DNA of 64,000 nt from Stappia sp. ES.058 (GTDB taxonomy: Bacteria > Pseudomonadota > Alphaproteobacteria > Rhizobiales > Stappiaceae), in contig NZ_LT629784.1 in the NCBI RefSeq assembly GCF_900105595.1, forward strand, positions 2,542,001 through 2,606,000, given 5' to 3'. A program made the position numbers and the translations under genes. This document shows positions 28,023-39,128 of the stretch, one piece after another (the first letter of the stretch is position 1; each line of letters opens with the position of its first letter). The notes under the pieces are model-generated. The model did no database searches. It saw only the letters and a list, made by a program, of their open reading frames with translations, and had not been told where the DNA came from.

Positions 28023-28472
28023 ATGCCGAACGCCTTGTCCACCCTTGTGATCCGCGCAATCGCGGCGGTTTCACTTTTCTTGCTTGCCTCATCCGCCCAC
28101 GCGCAGTTCGAAAAACCCTACGAACCCGCGCGCGGCACGCAGGAGCGCAAGGACCTGATGAATGCCATCCGCCCGCTGGTGGAGGCGCGCGTCTATCCCC
28201 CCGTCGAATTCGTGATCGACCGGCTGCGCGTTTCGGGCAACTGGGCCTTCGCCATCGTCTCGCCGCAGCGGCCCGGCGGCAAACCGATCGACCTGTCGGC
28301 GTCGGTCTTTCGCGGGCAGGCGGACTACATGGACGGGATCAGGACCTACGCGCTGCTCGTTCGTGCCTACGGACGCTGGAACATCGTCGACTACGCGATC
28401 GGCCCGACCGATGTCTTCTGGTCCGGCGATCCGCTCTACGAGCAGCTCACACCGGGCCTGCTGCCACGATAG
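28023..28472 (+). CDS. Secreted protein, unknown function
   Basis: 149 residues with a Sec signal (LVIRAIAAVSLFLLASSAHA, cleavage before QFEKPY). The mature ~120 residues form an alpha+beta pattern (RKDLMNAIRPLVEARVYPPV, VIDRLRVSGNWAFAIVSPQR, TYALLVRAYGRWNIVDYAIG, WSGDPLYEQL) that I have the impression is common in rhizobial proteobacteria but cannot name. No cysteines are in the mature part. It follows the TetR gene on the same strand by 135 bases and converges on the flippase. Confidence 0.65.
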   Translation: MPNALSTLVIRAIAAVSLFLLASSAHAQFEKPYEPARGTQERKDLMNAIRPLVEARVYPPVEFVIDRLRVSGNWAFAIVSPQRPGGKPIDLSASVFRGQADYMDGIRTYALLVRAYGRWNIVDYAIGPTDVFWSGDPLYEQLTPGLLPR

Positions 28473-28481
28473 CCCGAGGAG

Positions 28482-29828
28482 TCATTGCGAGGTTCCCACG
28501 CCCCGAAAGGCAGAAAACCGCCGCGTCACGAACACGCTCGCCCTGAGGTCGATCCCGCGCTTGCGCAGGCACCATTCCAGCGCGATCAGATTCTCGATCA
28601 GGACGAAGGCGAGACTGGTCACCGCGACGCCGATCAATCCGTAGACCTGGCCCGCCAGAACGAGGCAGCCGAGATAGGGTATGAACAGCAACGTGCGATA
28701 GACCAGATAGTAGCGCTCGCCGCCCGCAAGCAGCAGCATGCCTGTCCCGACACCGAAGAAGGCATGCGCCACCACACTGGCCGCCATGACCGCGACGACG
28801 TCGAAATGCGTGGCGAAGGACGGATCGAAGAGGATTAAAACATACGGCGCGACGATGAGCAGGGCGATGCTGCCGAAAAAGGCGAGCGTGAAGGAAATGA
28901 AGGAATAGGTGACCGCCAGATCCTGCGCGCCCGCGCGATCGTTGCGCCGCAGCTTTTCGGATAGCCTGGGCATGCCAAGCGTCTCGACAGCGACACAGGG
29001 CAGATTGAGAAGCATCGTCAGCCGCGTGACCAGGAAGAAGAACGCGGCCGCTTCCAGACCGATGACAATCCCGATCAGAACGGTTTCCAGGTAGGAGGCC
29101 GCGGCAGCGAAACCGGTGTGTGCCCAGAAATAGGCTCCCTCGCGTTGCCAGGCACGCCGACGGCGTCGCAGTTTCGACACGCCCGAATATCCCCAGACAC
29201 CGGCGGTCTGGTGCAAGAACACCGCAACCTGCACCATGATCGAGACAAACAGGGCCACCGTGACAGCCAGAAACGCGGTACGCCCATCCCAGGAACTCCC
29301 CAGAAGAACACCGGTGACAAGCACGGCCGCCCCCAGCGGGCGCCACACGTTTTCACGCGGCACCAGCGCCAGCCAGAAGTTTTCCCGCACCCGGAAATAG
29401 GCCTGCAGCAATTCGCTCAACGCGAAAATTGCCGCAAAGCCGGCCGTGAGATACAGCGCATTATAGGGCGCAGGGAGCCGCGGGGCCGCAAAGTAAAGGC
29501 CGCCACCAAGCGCGAGCACCGCGGCACTCGCGACAGCCACCCACAAGAGGCTTGCCCGCAACAATGCACGATTGTGGTCGCAGGACGGTTCCTCTCCGCC
29601 CCTGAGGCGCTTGATCAGCAACGTCGGGCGACCGAGGCCGATGAACAGCCCAAGCGCGCTGCCGACGGAGAACAGAAAGACATAGAGACCATAATCCGGC
29701 AACGTCAGGACGCGGCTTGCGACAAACAGCAAGAGAAAGCTCGACACTGTGCTCAGCCCCCGGCTGAACAGGATTTCAGCAAGCCGTCGCGCCTGTCGGG
29801 AGCGTGCAAGTCTTGTTAGTGCCTTCAT
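28482..29828 (-). CDS. Polysaccharide flippase-like (MOP/Wzx) membrane protein
   Basis: 448 residues with about twelve to fourteen hydrophobic helices. The opening FSRGLSTVSSFLLLFVASRVL then DYGLYVF is typical of Wzx-type flippases of the MOP superfamily, which move lipid-linked oligosaccharides across the inner membrane. A basic cytoplasmic loop (SKLRRRRRAWQREG) lies mid-protein. No glycosyltransferases or polymerase are adjacent. Divergent from it is an operon with a dioxygenase-like and a FemAB-type protein, so it may serve a small glycan-modification locus. Confidence 0.85.
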   Translation of the reverse strand: MKALTRLARSRQARRLAEILFSRGLSTVSSFLLLFVASRVLTLPDYGLYVFLFSVGSALGLFIGLGRPTLLIKRLRGGEEPSCDHNRALLRASLLWVAVASAAVLALGGGLYFAAPRLPAPYNALYLTAGFAAIFALSELLQAYFRVRENFWLALVPRENVWRPLGAAVLVTGVLLGSSWDGRTAFLAVTVALFVSIMVQVAVFLHQTAGVWGYSGVSKLRRRRRAWQREGAYFWAHTGFAAAASYLETVLIGIVIGLEAAAFFFLVTRLTMLLNLPCVAVETLGMPRLSEKLRRNDRAGAQDLAVTYSFISFTLAFFGSIALLIVAPYVLILFDPSFATHFDVVAVMAASVVAHAFFGVGTGMLLLAGGERYYLVYRTLLFIPYLGCLVLAGQVYGLIGVAVTSLAFVLIENLIALEWCLRKRGIDLRASVFVTRRFSAFRGVGTSQ

Positions 29829-30043
29829 GTGGAAACCGTGGCGGATTGGACAGATTTGAACAATCCATACCTGCGCCCCGGTTAAGGGCGCGTATTCAAA
29901 AGCATATGCTTATGGAATTGAAGATAGATAAATCTCCTGTTTACCAACGAAGAAATAGATCGATTGCAAGGCATATCGCGGAACATTCGTTGACCACTTC
30001 TTCAGGGATTCACGCGATTCTTTGGAAGATGACGGAGAGATCC

Positions 30044-30919
30044 ATGACCGAAGAGACACGTTGCCTGCCGGACGACATCGCGGATATCTGGGATACGGAC
30101 ATCGTGAAGGTCCGGCACCGGTTTGCGGAGAGCCCGCTCTTCAGCGACGCCGCGCTGGCCGAGCTGGTGGCGCAAAACCCGGATGCCGTCCGCGAGATCG
30201 CAAAAATGGACCCGGACCGGGAAGATGCGCGGGAATGGCGTGACAGCGGCCTGTCCGCCTCCGATCCCAAGGCGCTCTTCGACGCTGTGGAAGGCGGCGC
30301 TCTTTGGGTCAACATCGGTCATGTCGGCGCGCGGGATGCGCGCTATCAGGCGCTTCTGGATGACCTGATGGACAGTGTCGAAGCCGCCGTGCCAGGGTTT
30401 TCGTGCTTCAACCGCCAGCTGGGCATCCTGATTTCCTCGCCCAATGCCCGCGTCTATTATCATGCGGACGTCCCCGGCCAGGGCCTTTTGCACATTCGCG
30501 GACAAAAGCGCATCTGGCTTTACCCCGGTTCCGAGCCCTTCCTGAAGCCCGAAGAACTGGAGCGCATTATCACCACGGCCGCAGGCGAGGAAATCGCCTA
30601 TGATCCAGCGTTCGACAAGGCCGCGACGGTGATTGACCTGACGCCCGGAGACGGCCTGTTCTGGCCGCTCAACTGGCCGCATCGCGTCGTCAACGGCAAC
30701 TCATTGAACGTGTCTGCCACAATCGAGTATCATACGCGCACCAGCCGACGGCATTTCGCGGTCAACTATGCCAATGGCCTGATGCGCCAGGTGTTTGGTA
30801 TGACGCCCCGCTCGCGCGCCATCGATGGCCCGGCTTTCTGGAGCAAGGCCGCAATCGCCTATGCCTGCCGCAAGAGCGGCCTGGGAGATCGTCTGATACG
30901 AGCGAGCGACGCGAAATAA
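30044..30919 (+). CDS. JmjC/cupin-like Fe(II) dioxygenase-type protein
   Basis: 291 residues. A jelly-roll core carries H140-x-D142 in YYHADVPGQ and a distal H213 in NWPHRVVNG, the spacing of the 2-His-1-carboxylate iron site of JmjC/cupin_8 proteins, with a buried strand LHIRGQKRIWLYPG between. Such proteins hydroxylate amino acids, peptides or sugars using 2-oxoglutarate. ATG 30044 follows GGAGAG; an in-frame ATG five codons earlier is possible. The next gene starts 8 bases after its stop, so they form an operon. Substrate unknown. Confidence 0.72.
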   Translation: MTEETRCLPDDIADIWDTDIVKVRHRFAESPLFSDAALAELVAQNPDAVREIAKMDPDREDAREWRDSGLSASDPKALFDAVEGGALWVNIGHVGARDARYQALLDDLMDSVEAAVPGFSCFNRQLGILISSPNARVYYHADVPGQGLLHIRGQKRIWLYPGSEPFLKPEELERIITTAAGEEIAYDPAFDKAATVIDLTPGDGLFWPLNWPHRVVNGNSLNVSATIEYHTRTSRRHFAVNYANGLMRQVFGMTPRSRAIDGPAFWSKAAIAYACRKSGLGDRLIRASDAK

Positions 30920-30927
30920 CTGACAAA

Positions 30928-32139
30928 ATGGCAACCGCAATGCAACTGACCACATCGAGCTTCGACAGCGCGCATGACGAGACACTCTCGGCCCTGTGGA
31001 GCGACCTGGAAGAGCGTGGTTGCTCAACCGCCTTCCAGAGCCTCGCCTTCATTCAGTCGCTTGAAGACACCGTCGCGCGCGAACGCGACGGCGAGCCGTT
31101 CTATATCGCCATCCTCGATCCGGCGGATGGCCGCGCGCTGATGATCGTTCCGCTGACCGCCCGAAAGACAGTCGGTTTCAGGCGGATCGATTTTCTCGAC
31201 CATGGCATGGCCGACCATGAATTTCCCCTCGTCTCGAACGATGTGGCGAACAACCCGGCCTTGGCGGAACACCTGCGGCAGGCGTTTTACGCCGCCCTTC
31301 CACCGCATGATGTCCTGATCATGCCCAAACTCATCCGCGAGTTTTGCGGCGTGCCGAACCCGTTGTGGAGCGACCGCCGGATGATCGAGACCCGCGATGG
31401 ATCGTCGCGCATCGATCTCGACGCCGACAGCCTGGCGCGGGACCGCAGCGATCGCTCGGTCTACGCCAAGATGGCAAAGCAGCGCGCCAAGCTGGAAAAA
31501 CTTCCGGATTTCGAGATTGTCGAAGCGAAGACGCCGCGCGAGATCGACAGCATCCTGAATGCGATGGCCAGTCAGCGCCTCAAGCGGTTTTCCAATTACG
31601 GCGCGAACGATCCGCTGCAGGACGCGGCCGTCTTCAGCCACTGTCGACGCCTCGCCATCAATGGCTGCGCGAGCGGAAAGATCCTGTTGCACGGTCTGCG
31701 TGTCGGGGACGAATGGATCGCGACGAGCTATTGCCTCTGCCACAAGAACGTGGTCACCGGCACGCTGTGTTCTATCAGTGAGGGCCGCTACAAGAAGCAC
31801 TCTCCCGGACTGATCGCGTCCGTGCTGGAGATCGAATGGGCGCAACGCAACGGCTTCGCGCTCTACGATTTCGGTGCGGGCACCTACAACTACAAGGACC
31901 GGTTCGGAGGCTCCCACCGACCGATGAAGGCCATGGTGAATGCCGCAACGCATCTCGGAGCGCTTTATCGCATTGCCTGGAAAGCGCGCCTTGCGTTGCG
32001 CTTCTGGCTGACGGACCGGCCCGCGCTGCACACGTGGCTGAGACTGCGCAAAAGCGCGCTTCTGCGCATGCTCGGCCGCGATACCGGCAGCCAGGGGATG
32101 CGCGCCGACCGCGCAGTTCCGGCGGCCGGCCGGTCCTGA
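30928..32139 (+). CDS. GNAT/FemAB-like (BioF2/CelD-type) acyltransferase
   Basis: 403 residues in the double-GNAT FemAB layout. The N-terminal half includes AFQSLAFIQSLEDTVARERD and MIVPLTARKTVGFRRIDFLD. The C-terminal half has GKILLHGLRVGDEWIATSYCL, KKHSPGLIASVLEIEWAQRNG and YDFGAGTYNYKDRFGG, the fingerprint of BioF2-like acetyltransferases linked to polysaccharide loci. It probably transfers an acyl or aminoacyl group to a surface glycan or lipid precursor. It is in an operon with the dioxygenase-like gene. Exact substrate unknown. Confidence 0.82.
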   Translation: MATAMQLTTSSFDSAHDETLSALWSDLEERGCSTAFQSLAFIQSLEDTVARERDGEPFYIAILDPADGRALMIVPLTARKTVGFRRIDFLDHGMADHEFPLVSNDVANNPALAEHLRQAFYAALPPHDVLIMPKLIREFCGVPNPLWSDRRMIETRDGSSRIDLDADSLARDRSDRSVYAKMAKQRAKLEKLPDFEIVEAKTPREIDSILNAMASQRLKRFSNYGANDPLQDAAVFSHCRRLAINGCASGKILLHGLRVGDEWIATSYCLCHKNVVTGTLCSISEGRYKKHSPGLIASVLEIEWAQRNGFALYDFGAGTYNYKDRFGGSHRPMKAMVNAATHLGALYRIAWKARLALRFWLTDRPALHTWLRLRKSALLRMLGRDTGSQGMRADRAVPAAGRS

Positions 32140-32214
32140 TCCGCTTTCAGCAGACCCTGGATCTCCTGTGCGGGCACGGCGGAGGGGGACCGGCGAAGCG
32201 TCGGCGCGAAGTGC

Positions 32215-33705
32215 TCAGTCGTCGCGGTCTCGTTGACGCGTCCCGTCGTCGTCGGGGCCATCCGCCTCCGGCGCGTCGCGCGCCGCGGCACGATCGGCGG
32301 CCGCGTCCTCCGACGTGAACAGGTCAGGCCCTCGCACAGGCGGATGATCGCCCTCGTCATCCGAACCGAAGTCGTCGGAGCCTGCAGCCGTCAGTTCTTC
32401 CGGGACAATGTCACCGCTGGAGGTCATGAACCGCGAGCGCTCCTTGACCTCGTCGAGGATCTTGCGCGCGATCTCCGGCTTGTCGGTCATCAGGCGTTGC
32501 AGGTCATTTGCTTCCAGAACCATCAACTGGGTGGCTTCTGCGGCGTTGACCGAGGCCAGTCTCCGCCGCCCCCCGAGGATCGCCATTTCGCCGAAGAACG
32601 CGCCCTCCTCCAGCCGGGCACGCGTCGTGCCGAGTTCGACCACGACCGCCCCGCGCGCAATGAAATACATGCTGGTCGCCTCCTCGCCCTCCCGGGTGAT
32701 CGGCTGTCCGCCGTCGACGGAAAGCGCCCTCAGGAGTTTGGAGATCTCCGCGATCTCGGAGGCCCTCAGATCCTCGAACAAGGGCACGCTTGCGACCATT
32801 CCCCAGGTCACGACAAAGTCTCTCGCGTGGATCTCGCGCGCAAAGGCCGTTGCGATGATACCGATCGGCAGGGCGAAAAGGCCGTAGCCCATCAGCATGA
32901 CGAGCCCGCCGAGTATCTTCCCGGCAGCGGTAATGGGCACCACGTCACCATAGCCAACGGTGGTGAGGGTCGCCAGCGCCCACCACATGGCATGGGGTAT
33001 GGTGCCAAGCTTGTCGGGCTGGACGGTGCGTTCCACGAGGTACATGCCGGTGGCCGCGAGCAGCATCACGCCGAAAATGATGACGAGGCTGGCCCCGAGC
33101 GCATGACGCTCGCCGGCGACCGCGTTTGCCAGCGACCGCAGCGCGGGCGAATAGCGGGCGACCTTGAAGAAACGCAGCAGCCTCAAGACGATCAAGGCCT
33201 TGAAGTCGCCGGTGGGCAGCAAGAACCCGATGAAGAAGGGAAGGACGGCAAGGAGATCGATCAACGCCTCGCCGCGCACGGCATAGCGCAGCCGCGCCTG
33301 CAGCGGTTTCAGCCGGCGAAAGGGAGGGTGAAGATCTGCAACCCACAGCCGCAGCAGGTATTCCGCCAGAAAGACCGTCCCGACCACGAACTCGAAGGTG
33401 TTCAGCGCGCCGGACCACTCCCGCTGAACCGAAGGCACCGTTTCCAGAACGACAAGAACAACCGTAAGGACGATGAAGACAAGGAGTATGCGGTCAACCC
33501 ACTGCCCTTGCGGGTCACCGGATGATCCAAGCTCCAGCAATCGAAAGACGCGTTGCTTGAACGACCTCCCGGGAGGCGCGGGCGATGCGCCGGCGTCCCC
33601 CGCCCTTTCGGCGGCCGGGTCGGTTTCGGCCGCGCGCTCCGTCTCACCGTGACGCCGCCGCTCCGAGACCGGTTTTTCGTCCGGCTCTTCGCGATCGGCG
33701 TCCAT
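32215..33705 (-). CDS. Cyclic-nucleotide-gated voltage-type potassium channel
   Basis: 496 residues: an acidic/basic N-tail of ~45, six hydrophobic segments including a voltage-sensor-like S4 (LIVLRLLRFFKVARYSPALR), the pore ATLTTVGYGDVVP with the K+ filter TVGYGD, and a C-terminal cyclic-nucleotide domain (REGEEATSMYFIARGAVVVE, EGAFFGEMAILGGRRRLASV) like MlotiK1. The tail of about 75 residues is acidic and disordered. It probably lets K+ leave or enter in response to cAMP. Its start lies 5 bases beyond the alaS stop, so it may be read through from alaS. Confidence 0.9.
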   Translation of the reverse strand: MDADREEPDEKPVSERRRHGETERAAETDPAAERAGDAGASPAPPGRSFKQRVFRLLELGSSGDPQGQWVDRILLVFIVLTVVLVVLETVPSVQREWSGALNTFEFVVGTVFLAEYLLRLWVADLHPPFRRLKPLQARLRYAVRGEALIDLLAVLPFFIGFLLPTGDFKALIVLRLLRFFKVARYSPALRSLANAVAGERHALGASLVIIFGVMLLAATGMYLVERTVQPDKLGTIPHAMWWALATLTTVGYGDVVPITAAGKILGGLVMLMGYGLFALPIGIIATAFAREIHARDFVVTWGMVASVPLFEDLRASEIAEISKLLRALSVDGGQPITREGEEATSMYFIARGAVVVELGTTRARLEEGAFFGEMAILGGRRRLASVNAAEATQLMVLEANDLQRLMTDKPEIARKILDEVKERSRFMTSSGDIVPEELTAAGSDDFGSDDEGDHPPVRGPDLFTSEDAAADRAAARDAPEADGPDDDGTRQRDRDD

Positions 33706-33709
33706 GGCC

Positions 33710-36385
33710 TCAAGCCTCCGTCAATCGCGCGGCATCCGCGATTAATGCCGCGATGGCCTCCACCGCGGTTTCCGCCCGGGAGGCATCCGATCCGCCGGCC
33801 TGTGCCATGTCGGGACGCCCGCCGCCGCCACGCCCGCCAAGCGCCTCGGAGCCGGCACGTACCAGATCGACCGCGCTCAGCGTGTCCGTCATGTCGTCGG
33901 TGACGCCCACGACGATCGCGGCCTTGTTGTCCTCGCCGCGATTGATCAAGACAACCACGCCGGAGCCGATCTGCGTCTTTGCCTGGTCCGCGAGCCCCTT
34001 CAGGTCCTTGGGATTGAGCCCTTCCACGATCCGCGACAACACCTTGGTTCCGCCGATCTCGCGCACGCCGGCGTCGCCACCTTCCGTGTCGCCCATCGCC
34101 AGTTTCTTGCGGGTCTCGGCGAGCTCGCGCTCCAGGCGACGCTTGTCCTCGATGAGCGCGGCCACTCGCTCGGTCACATCCGTCTGCCCGACCTTCAAAG
34201 CGCCCGCGATTTCGCGAACCCGGGCATCCTGAGCGCCGAGGTATCGACGCGCAGCCGCCCCGGTCAATGCCTCGACACGGCGCACGCCGGATGCGACGGC
34301 GCCTTCGGAGACAACCGCCACGAGGCCGATGTCGCCCGTGCGCGCGACATGGGTGCCACCGCACAATTCCAGCGAATAGGTCTTTCCGCTCTTTTCACCG
34401 CGTTCCGCAACGCCCATGGAGACCACACGGACCTCGTCGCCGTATTTTTCCCCAAACAGCGCCATTGCACCCTGCTCAATTGCCTCGTCCACGCCCATCA
34501 GGCGCGTTTCGACCGGCGCATTCTGCAGAACGACCGCATTGGCGATTTCCTCGACTTCGCGCACCTCCGCATCCAACATCGGCTTGGGATGCGAGAAGTC
34601 GAACCGCAAACGGTCGGGGCCGACGAGCGATCCCTTTTGCGCGACATGCGTGCCAAGCACCTCGCGCAGGGCCTCGTGCACCAGATGTGTCGCCGAGTGA
34701 TTGGCGCGCACGGCGGATCGTCGTGTTCCCTCGACCTGCAGCTCGAGCGCCTGATTGAGCCCGACCGTGCCGGAAATCACCCGCACCTCATGCAGGAAAA
34801 GCCCGTCGGCCTTCTTCTGCGTGCCGGTCACCTCGATTTCGACCCCCTCGCCGCGCATCGAGCCGGTGTCGCCGACCTGGCCACCGGACTCGCCGTAAAA
34901 CGGGGTCTGGTTCAGGATCACGACACCCGTGTCGCCCGCCTTCAGCTCCATCGTTTCCGCGCCATCGCGCACAAGCGCCGCAACGACGCCTTCCGCGCTC
35001 TCGGTATCGTAACCGAGAAAGTCTGTCGCGCCGCAGCGCTCCTTCAAGGTGTACCAGACCGTATCCGTCGCGGCCTCGCCCGAGCCCGACCACGCGGCCC
35101 GCGCCTCGGCGCGTTGGCGCTCCATCGCCGTCTTGAACCCATCCGTATCGACCGAAATGCCGCGCGCACGCAGCGCATCCTGTGTCAGGTCCAAGGGGAA
35201 GCCGTAGGTATCGTAGAGTTTGAAGGCGGTTTCACCGTCGAACTCCGCGCCTTCGCCAAGGTCACCGCTGGCGTCGTCCAGGAGCGTCAGGCCGCGCGCC
35301 AGGGTCTTGCGGAAGCGGCTTTCCTCAAGGCGCAGCGTCTCGGTGATCAGCGCTTCGGCGCGGGTCAGTTCAGGATAGGCCCGGCCCATTTCGCGCACCA
35401 GCGTCGGAACGAGCCGCCACATCAGCGGATCCTCGGCCCCCAGGAGATGGGCATGGCGCATGGCGCGGCGCATGATGCGGCGAAGCACATAGCCGCGCCC
35501 CTCGTTCGACGGCAGCACGCCATCGGCGATAAGGAAACTGGCGGAGCGCAGGTGATCGGCGATTACCCGGTGGCTGGAGGCGGCCGCGCCGTCCGCCTCG
35601 ACGCCAATCGCGTTTTCCGAAGCGGAGATTAGCGCCCGGAACAGGTCGATGTCGTAATTGTCATGCACGCCCTGAAGGACGGCCGCAATGCGCTCAAGAC
35701 CCATGCCGGTGTCGATGGAGGGGCGTGGCAGGTCGACCCGTTCGCCGGGCAGCTGCTCATACTGCATGAACACCAGATTCCAGATCTCGATGAACCGGTC
35801 GCCGTCTTCGTCCGCCGACCCCGGAGGCCCGCCCCAGATGTGCTCGCCATGATCGTAGAAGATCTCCGAGCACGGACCGCACGGCCCGGTATCGCCCATC
35901 GCCCAGAAATTGTCCGACGTGGCAATGCGGATGATCCGCTCGTCCGGCAGTCCTGCGATACGCTTCCAAAGGTCGTGGGCTTCTTCGTCCTCGGCATAGA
36001 CGGTGACGATCATCCGGTCCCTGGGAAGGCCGAACTCCTTGGTGATCAGGTTCCAGGCAAGTTCGATCGCGTGGTCCTTGAAATAGTCCCCGAACGAGAA
36101 ATTGCCGAGCATCTCGAAGAATGTGTGATGGCGCGCGGTGTAGCCGACGTTGTCGAGATCATTGTGCTTGCCACCGGCGCGCACGCACTTCTGGGCGCTG
36201 GCCGCGCGCACGTAATCGCGCTTCTCCAGGCCGGTAAAGACGTTCTTGAAGGGGACCATGCCGGCGTTGGTGAACATCAACGTCGGATCGTTGCGCGGAA
36301 CGAGCGGACCCGATGCAACAGTCTCATGACCGTTCCTGGCGAAATAGTCGAGAAAGGCCGTCCGGATTTCGTTAACACCGCTCAT
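33710..36385 (-). CDS. alaS: Alanyl-tRNA synthetase
   Basis: 891 residues, full length. Class II catalytic core: [17 protein letters not shown] at the start, [18 protein letters not shown], and [14 protein letters not shown]. The editing domain has [11 protein letters not shown] and the zinc-ligand CGGTHV, and the C-terminal DHHA1 region has [16 protein letters not shown]. It charges tRNA-Ala. ATG 36385 ([11 protein letters not shown]) matches relatives; 42 extra upstream codons do not. recA lies upstream on the same strand behind a terminator. Confidence 0.97.
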   Translation of the reverse strand: MSGVNEIRTAFLDYFARNGHETVASGPLVPRNDPTLMFTNAGMVPFKNVFTGLEKRDYVRAASAQKCVRAGGKHNDLDNVGYTARHHTFFEMLGNFSFGDYFKDHAIELAWNLITKEFGLPRDRMIVTVYAEDEEAHDLWKRIAGLPDERIIRIATSDNFWAMGDTGPCGPCSEIFYDHGEHIWGGPPGSADEDGDRFIEIWNLVFMQYEQLPGERVDLPRPSIDTGMGLERIAAVLQGVHDNYDIDLFRALISASENAIGVEADGAAASSHRVIADHLRSASFLIADGVLPSNEGRGYVLRRIMRRAMRHAHLLGAEDPLMWRLVPTLVREMGRAYPELTRAEALITETLRLEESRFRKTLARGLTLLDDASGDLGEGAEFDGETAFKLYDTYGFPLDLTQDALRARGISVDTDGFKTAMERQRAEARAAWSGSGEAATDTVWYTLKERCGATDFLGYDTESAEGVVAALVRDGAETMELKAGDTGVVILNQTPFYGESGGQVGDTGSMRGEGVEIEVTGTQKKADGLFLHEVRVISGTVGLNQALELQVEGTRRSAVRANHSATHLVHEALREVLGTHVAQKGSLVGPDRLRFDFSHPKPMLDAEVREVEEIANAVVLQNAPVETRLMGVDEAIEQGAMALFGEKYGDEVRVVSMGVAERGEKSGKTYSLELCGGTHVARTGDIGLVAVVSEGAVASGVRRVEALTGAAARRYLGAQDARVREIAGALKVGQTDVTERVAALIEDKRRLERELAETRKKLAMGDTEGGDAGVREIGGTKVLSRIVEGLNPKDLKGLADQAKTQIGSGVVVLINRGEDNKAAIVVGVTDDMTDTLSAVDLVRAGSEALGGRGGGGRPDMAQAGGSDASRAETAVEAIAALIADAARLTEA

Positions 36386-36540
36386 GAAGCTGCCATCCAA
36401 TGCGCCGGGCGCGCGATCGGGCGATCCGAGACAGGATCCGGCCATGGCGCGCGCCGTGTTCGTTCTTGCGCCGCTTTTATCTTTGCACCGTCGACAAGTC
36501 CAGCACGGCAACGGGATCCCGCGTCATGCGCCGCACACGA

Positions 36541-36564
36541 AAAGGGGCACCCGAAGGCGCCCCG
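36541..36564 (-). terminator. Rho-independent terminator after recA
   Basis: On the minus strand GGGGCGCC pairs with GGTGCCCC across a UUCG tetraloop (one G-U pair), followed by TTTT. It lies about 70 bases beyond the recA stop and before alaS. Confidence 0.88.
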
Positions 36565-36634
36565 TAACACAACGTCCGGCCAGATCCGTTTGCGCGGGGG
36601 GCAGACCCGCGCCACTGTCTGTGCGGCTGTCGCC

Positions 36635-37711
<1,077 letters not shown>

Positions 37712-38062
37712 GCGAGCGATCCTTATTTCATGCCAGGGCCGGCGATTCAAACTCAGCTTTTGTACCTTATTTGTTCTCTTTAATCAATATGATTTAAAAT
37801 GATGAAAATATTGAATAAATCCGATTACGTTCCTTTCATGTTCCGCCTTCGCCGAATGGGAACCGATCGCCACATTCGGTGCGATTGCCGCAAACACGCG
37901 GACCCCGCCGCAGAATCACCGGCGATTTCGTTTGGCGCCACGCCATCCTCGCCTGCGCTTTCGCTGCCGGCGGTTCCTGTGGCATGAGTGAAGACACCGG
38001 CGCAAAAGCCGGTCCGCACCGCCCGTGCGAGCCGGCACACGGCTTGATATCAGGATCCGCGC
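37712..38062. other. 351-base intergenic region (recA promoter and psuK leader)
   Basis: The recA side is AT-rich to about 37860 and includes a LexA-box-like element and the imperfect palindrome TTTAATCA/TGATTTAAA at about 37779-37798. The psuK side is GC-rich with no clear promoter. No gene was found here. Confidence 0.6.
37762..37776. promoter_or_regulatory. LexA-box-like site upstream of recA
   Basis: GTAC-N7-GTTC differs in one base from the alphaproteobacterial SOS box GTTC-N7-GTTC and lies 51 bases in front of recA, where LexA would act. Confidence 0.5.
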
Positions 38063-38989
38063 ATGAGCATCGCCGCCTTCGGCGCCATCCATCTCGACAC
38101 GCTCGCCCATGCGGACCGCAGGATCCTGCGCGACACGTCGACGCCAGCGCGCCTGGCGACACGGCCGGGAGGGGTCGCTGCCAACGTGGCGCGCGCACTG
38201 ACCGGCCTTGCGCAGCCCTGCGCACTGGCCGGTGCTGTCGGGCGCGACAACGACGGAGATATCCTGGTTGACCGCCTGAACCGGGAGGGCATCGACGTGC
38301 GTGCCATCCATCGCTCCAGCCACCCGACGGGCCGCTATCTGGCCCTGCACGATCCCGACGGCGGACTGGCGGCGGCGGTGGTGGATGGCGCCATAACCGA
38401 TGCCCTGAAGCCGGCGGATATGGACATCGCCCACGCCGCCCTTGCCGCGGCCGGCCTCTGGTTCCTGGAGGCGAACCTCCCCGAACCCGTGCTGGCGCAT
38501 GTCGCACAGGCAGCAGGGCACCGGTTTCTGGCGGCGGATGCCGTCTCCATCGCCAAGGCCGCGCGACTGGAAGGCATTCTCTCCCGGCTCGACATGCTGT
38601 TTTGCAATTGCCGGGAAGGCGCGGCATTGCTTGGTCGCGCGCATGATCCGGCCGGAAACGCGGCGGATATCGCGCGCGCGCTGGTCTCAAAAGGCGTGGG
38701 CGCCTGTCTCGTCAGCGACGGCCCCGCGCCTTTGGCTCTCGCCACCGCCGGTGAGGAGTGGCGGCTCGCCGTTGCGCCCGTTGCCGTTCGCGATGTCACG
38801 GGCGCGGGCGATGCGCTGATTGCCGGAACGCTCGCCGCTTGCAAACAGGGCCGGAACATCGCACAGGCCGCCTGTGCGGGTCTCGCTGCGGCACGCGTGA
38901 CAGTGCAGGCGGAAGGCGCGGCCCCCGCCTCCCTGACACGGGACACGCTCGAACGGGAACTGGCGACAACCGGCTCGTTCATGACGTAA
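38063..38989 (+). CDS. psuK: PfkB-family kinase, probable pseudouridine kinase
   Basis: 308 residues of the ribokinase (PfkB) family: N-terminal GGVAANVARALTG, and the C-terminal ATP/catalytic signature DVTGAGDALIAGTLA with the catalytic aspartate. The gene downstream encodes pseudouridine-5'-phosphate glycosidase, so the likely reaction is phosphorylation of pseudouridine to its 5'-phosphate. The two together form the pseudouridine catabolic pathway, releasing uracil and ribose 5-phosphate. The symbol rests on context plus family. Confidence 0.82.
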   Translation: MSIAAFGAIHLDTLAHADRRILRDTSTPARLATRPGGVAANVARALTGLAQPCALAGAVGRDNDGDILVDRLNREGIDVRAIHRSSHPTGRYLALHDPDGGLAAAVVDGAITDALKPADMDIAHAALAAAGLWFLEANLPEPVLAHVAQAAGHRFLAADAVSIAKAARLEGILSRLDMLFCNCREGAALLGRAHDPAGNAADIARALVSKGVGACLVSDGPAPLALATAGEEWRLAVAPVAVRDVTGAGDALIAGTLAACKQGRNIAQAACAGLAAARVTVQAEGAAPASLTRDTLERELATTGSFMT

Positions 38990-39128
38990 CCACGCGGTTA
39001 CAGGCTGGAAAAACCACGGGCCGCGACGACATGCGCCTCGACGCAGCGCCGCCCGCGCGCCTATAAGGGCGCCGGCGTGCATCGCGTTGGTCCGACCCCG
39101 GATCCGCGCACCGGACCCCGAGGCATCG

